DNA of 23,473 nt from JAAAOZ01 sp964496595 (lineage in GTDB: Bacteria > Chloroflexota > Anaerolineae > B4-G1 > SLSP01): the NCBI GenBank assembly GCA_964496595.1, contig CAZCAI010000072.1, positions 1-23,473 on the forward strand. Direction: 5' to 3'. Under the pieces are notes generated by a model, which was given only the letters and a program-made list of their open reading frames with translations, had not been told where the DNA came from and ran no database searches. Position numbers and translations under genes: made by a program. Of the stretch, positions 21,091 to 23,473 are shown piece by piece (within the stretch, counting starts at the first letter, position 1; every line of letters begins with the position of its first letter).

Positions 21091-22635
21091 TTATTGCGCG
21101 GATTTAATCAGCTTCTGCTTCAGATCCCACAGCCCTTCGGTGAGGGAGACGTGGTAGATGTGCGGGTTCATGATCCGCCGGACGCCGGCATCCAAGCGCG
21201 CGAGATCCGCTTCGCGCTGCTCGCGCATCGCCTCGATGGGGGGTAGCTCATAGACGAGGTCGCCTTCCTGTAGAATATCGACCAGTAGCGGTTCGACCTC
21301 CGAGATGCACTCCTGGGTGAGCGTGCGATGCATTGTGTGCTCGGTGGGATGATGCAACGTGAGCGGGTCGATTTCGGCGGGGTTTTCATCCTCCCGGCTC
21401 AACACGTCGGCCACGGCCTTGTCGCGCTGGTCGTAGAGCCGCCACACGCGCTTGTGGCCCGGATTGAGGATTTTCTCCGGCGTCTCCGAGATCTTGATCG
21501 CCGGCGCCCATGCGCCGCCGTCTTGGACGGCTACCAGCTTGTAGACGCCGTCCAGCGCCGCATCCCCGCCGGAGGTGATGAGCCGCGTGCCCACGCCGTA
21601 GGTCAGGCGGTTGATCAGGCTGTCGGGATCGACGCCGTAGTGCGCGGCCTCGTCCTGGATCTGGGTGATGATCTGGAGGATGACCAGCTCATCCAACTGG
21701 TTGGAGAGCACGATGCTGACGTCGGGGAAGCCGGCGTCGTTCAGCATCTTGGCGGCCTTGATGCTGAGGTGCGCCAGGTCGCCGGAATCCAAGCGGATGC
21801 CGATGGGGTTATGGCCCGCGCGGCGCAGCTCCTCGAAGACGCGGATGGCGTTGGGGATGCCGCTCTCCAGTGTGTCGATGGTATCGACCAAGAGCAGGCA
21901 ATCGTCCGGGTAGACCTCGGCGTAGGCGCGGAAGGCGTCGATCTCGCTGCCGCCCAGCGCCATAAAGACCTGCACCATGCTGTGAGCGTGCGTCCCTTTG
22001 GGCGGATAGCCCAGCACGTGCGAGATGCCCACATTAGATGTAAAGTCCGCCCCGCCGATGAGGGCCGCGCGCGCGCCGGCGTTCGCGCCGCGCTCCTGCG
22101 CGCGGCGCAGCCCGAACTCCAACAGCAGCTTGCCGCGCCCGCTCTGATGGAGGCGCGCCGCCTTCGTCGCGATCAGGGTGGGATAGTTAAGGTGATTGAG
22201 CAGCGCGGTCTCCAAAATCTGCGCGATGGCCAGCGGGCCTTGCACCACAGTCAGCGGCACGTTGGGATGCACGACGCGCCCTTCGGGGATGGCCTGCATG
22301 GTGATTCGATTGAAGAACGGCGCCTCGGATTGGAGCCACGCTAAGAAGTCGTCCGCGAAGATGCGATCTCCCTGGCTTCCCGTTTGAGAGCGCAACAAGG
22401 CGATCTCCTCATCGCGGAAGCGCGCGCGTTCGATCCAATCCACCAGCCATTCCAATCCCGCCGTAACCGCGTAGCCCGCTTGATGCGCCCCGTAGGCTGG
22501 ATAACTGCGGAAGAAGTGATCGAATTGCGCTTGCTTCTCGTGCATCTCCATGCGATAGTAGAGTTGCGCCATCGTCAATTGGTATTGGTCGGTGAATAAG
22601 ATGCCCTCTGCCAGGGCTTGTTCTGAAGGTTTCAT
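21091..22635 (-). CDS. pncB: Nicotinate phosphoribosyltransferase
   Basis: 514 aa, usual length for the bacterial enzyme. N-terminal LFTDQYQLTMAQLYYR binds the active site, FFRSYPAYGAHQAGYAV is family-specific, and KGTHAHSMVQ (213-222) carries the histidine pair including the residue phosphorylated by ATP. IRLDSGDL (around 282-289) and YGVGTRLITSGGD contribute to phosphoribosyl binding. It makes nicotinate mononucleotide from nicotinate and PRPP, the first step of NAD salvage. AAAGGAG lies about 12 bases before the ATG, after a TTGCTGG/AAGCTGG heptad array. It is presumably monocistronic, with a MITE-like element behind it. Confidence 0.96.
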   Translation of the reverse strand: MKPSEQALAEGILFTDQYQLTMAQLYYRMEMHEKQAQFDHFFRSYPAYGAHQAGYAVTAGLEWLVDWIERARFRDEEIALLRSQTGSQGDRIFADDFLAWLQSEAPFFNRITMQAIPEGRVVHPNVPLTVVQGPLAIAQILETALLNHLNYPTLIATKAARLHQSGRGKLLLEFGLRRAQERGANAGARAALIGGADFTSNVGISHVLGYPPKGTHAHSMVQVFMALGGSEIDAFRAYAEVYPDDCLLLVDTIDTLESGIPNAIRVFEELRRAGHNPIGIRLDSGDLAHLSIKAAKMLNDAGFPDVSIVLSNQLDELVILQIITQIQDEAAHYGVDPDSLINRLTYGVGTRLITSGGDAALDGVYKLVAVQDGGAWAPAIKISETPEKILNPGHKRVWRLYDQRDKAVADVLSREDENPAEIDPLTLHHPTEHTMHRTLTQECISEVEPLLVDILQEGDLVYELPPIEAMREQREADLARLDAGVRRIMNPHIYHVSLTEGLWDLKQKLIKSAQ

Positions 22636-22654
22636 AGGTGTTATTGCTCCTTTG

Positions 22655-22682
22655 TTGCTGGTTGCTGGAAGCTGGAAGCTGG
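22655..22682. repeat. Four-unit heptad array upstream of pncB
   Basis: TTGCTGG twice, then AAGCTGG twice, in exact 7-bp phase between the PRC-barrel gene stop and the pncB SD. Confidence 0.8.
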
Positions 22683-22687
22683 ATGGA

Positions 22688-23209
22688 CTATGGTAATAGG
22701 CCAGTCGCTTCGACTAAGATGGGGATTTCCGCGCGCAGGCGTTTTTTCTCCCACGAGATGCTCTTCAGCCAATGCGGCGCGACTAAGATGCGCTTGAAGG
22801 GCAGCCAGTTGTGGGTATCGACTAAGAGGTAGCGGATGCGCCAGTCTGCATCCTCCACCACGAAGTCTTCCACCTCGCCCACCTGTTCGCCGCGTTCGGA
22901 TTGGACGTGGTAGCCGATGAGGCGGCGCATACTTCGCGCGCGGAGGTTTTCTATGATGATGGCGTACGAGGTCTCGTGGCGCAGATCGACGCGCGAGAGG
23001 TGTAATATCTGCTGTTGCCGGATCGTAACCGGCAGGCAGCGCCGCGATGCATCCGGTGGCGTGATGAGGTCGATGCTGAGGATTAAGCCGTGGCTATCGG
23101 GTTTATCTTTATCCGAGGATTGGCGGCAGATGATGTAGCGAATGGTCCAATCCTGCTCCTTGAACCAGAAATCGTGTACCTTGCCGATGGGTGCATCGGA
23201 AGCGATCAC
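22688..23209 (-). CDS. Tandem PRC-barrel domain protein
   Basis: At least 173 aa with two PRC-barrel repeats: VIASDAPIGKVHDFWFKEQDWTIRYI (split at 1-26) and RLIGYHVQSERGEQVGEVEDFVVEDADWRIRYLLVDTHNWLPFKRILV (about 95-142). The domain is known from RNA maturation factor RimM and photosynthetic reaction-centre H subunit; stand-alone tandem proteins are of unknown role. The GTG at 23209 is the first conventional start but lacks an SD and cuts the first barrel. The frame continues upstream as LHNGQDLQKYR to an ATT at 23243-23245 just behind GGAGGGGGAG, then a stop. The true start may therefore be 23245. The region to the right (to 23473) has no gene. Confidence 0.85.
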   Translation of the reverse strand: MIASDAPIGKVHDFWFKEQDWTIRYIICRQSSDKDKPDSHGLILSIDLITPPDASRRCLPVTIRQQQILHLSRVDLRHETSYAIIIENLRARSMRRLIGYHVQSERGEQVGEVEDFVVEDADWRIRYLLVDTHNWLPFKRILVAPHWLKSISWEKKRLRAEIPILVEATGLLP

Positions 23210-23403
23210 ACGATATTTTTGTAGATCCTGACCATTGTGTAAAATAGCTCCCCCTCCCTACCGAGTGAATTGATCCGTAGTTTTACTTTAACATATTTTG
23301 AGCAGAAAAGAAAGTGATCAGCAGATGGAGGGGATGAAGCGGATCGGTTTTCAGGAACGACGCCCGCAGGAATTGCTTCTTTGGGGAAATTGGCTATGAT
23401 TTT

Positions 23404-23473
23404 AGGGAATGGGGGGAATTGGGGGGAATTGCGAATGATGAATGGGGGGAATTGTGAATGATGAATTGCGAAT
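23404..23473. repeat. GGGGGGAATT / GCGAATGATGAAT low-complexity repeat at right edge
   Basis: GGGGGGAATT occurs in three nearby copies interleaved with GAATGATGAAT units, up to the last base. The same GAATTGC motif forms the other heptad arrays. It probably continues beyond the window. Confidence 0.7.

Noticed and set aside
21091..22635. A functional link of pncB to the TIR effector through NAD
   Set aside because: The genes are about 17 kb apart with many unrelated genes between; proximity is not evidence here.

Overview
The window looks like a chromosomal contig from a GC-rich member of the Chloroflexota, probably Anaerolineae-like. This is inferred from the gene mix and from the dense palindromic and heptad-phased repeats between GC-rich genes. 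No rRNA, tRNA, CRISPR array, transposase or phage gene was seen. The sequence is a scaffold: an exact 100-N gap (10255-10354) is flanked on both sides by the same 55 bases.

Region 1 (1-4717) is the accessory island. It is a two-gene minus-strand operon with a clear promoter. A 134-aa protein resembling the effector-associated constant component EACC1 is translationally coupled by an ATGA overlap to a 1344-aa caspase-TIR-coiled-coil-NTPase-winged-helix-TPR protein. This looks like a biological-conflict (immunity or cell-suicide) system with two effector domains on one STAND-type polypeptide. Two intergenic-type palindromic repeats have been accepted in frame into its coding sequence.

Region 2 (4718-9132) holds a repeat-filled spacer, a Wzz-like membrane protein, a glutaredoxin divergent from nrdR around a shared promoter and operator-like region, greA, an M24 metallopeptidase and an orphan UPF0175 antitoxin-like gene. 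Region 3 (9133-16319) holds an MBL-fold hydrolase, two small membrane proteins around the gap, a secreted GHL10-type glycoside hydrolase-like protein, a lipoprotein form of protein-L-isoaspartate methyltransferase, a membrane spermidine-synthase-like protein and a deoxynucleoside kinase. Region 4 (16320-23473), all on the minus strand, holds recD2, a HAD phosphatase coupled to a CYTH phosphatase, a second divergent CYTH-like protein, nicotinate phosphoribosyltransferase and a PRC-barrel protein.

Most genes outside the island are housekeeping. Nucleotide metabolism recurs (nrdR, glutaredoxin, deoxynucleoside kinase, CYTH/HAD, pncB), but they do not form one operon. The most interesting structure between genes is the repeat landscape: a two-copy ~82-bp MITE-like element in opposite orientations, a ~100-bp element with 15-bp terminal inverted repeats, several GC-rich hairpins, and 7-bp phased arrays in many of the intergenic regions.
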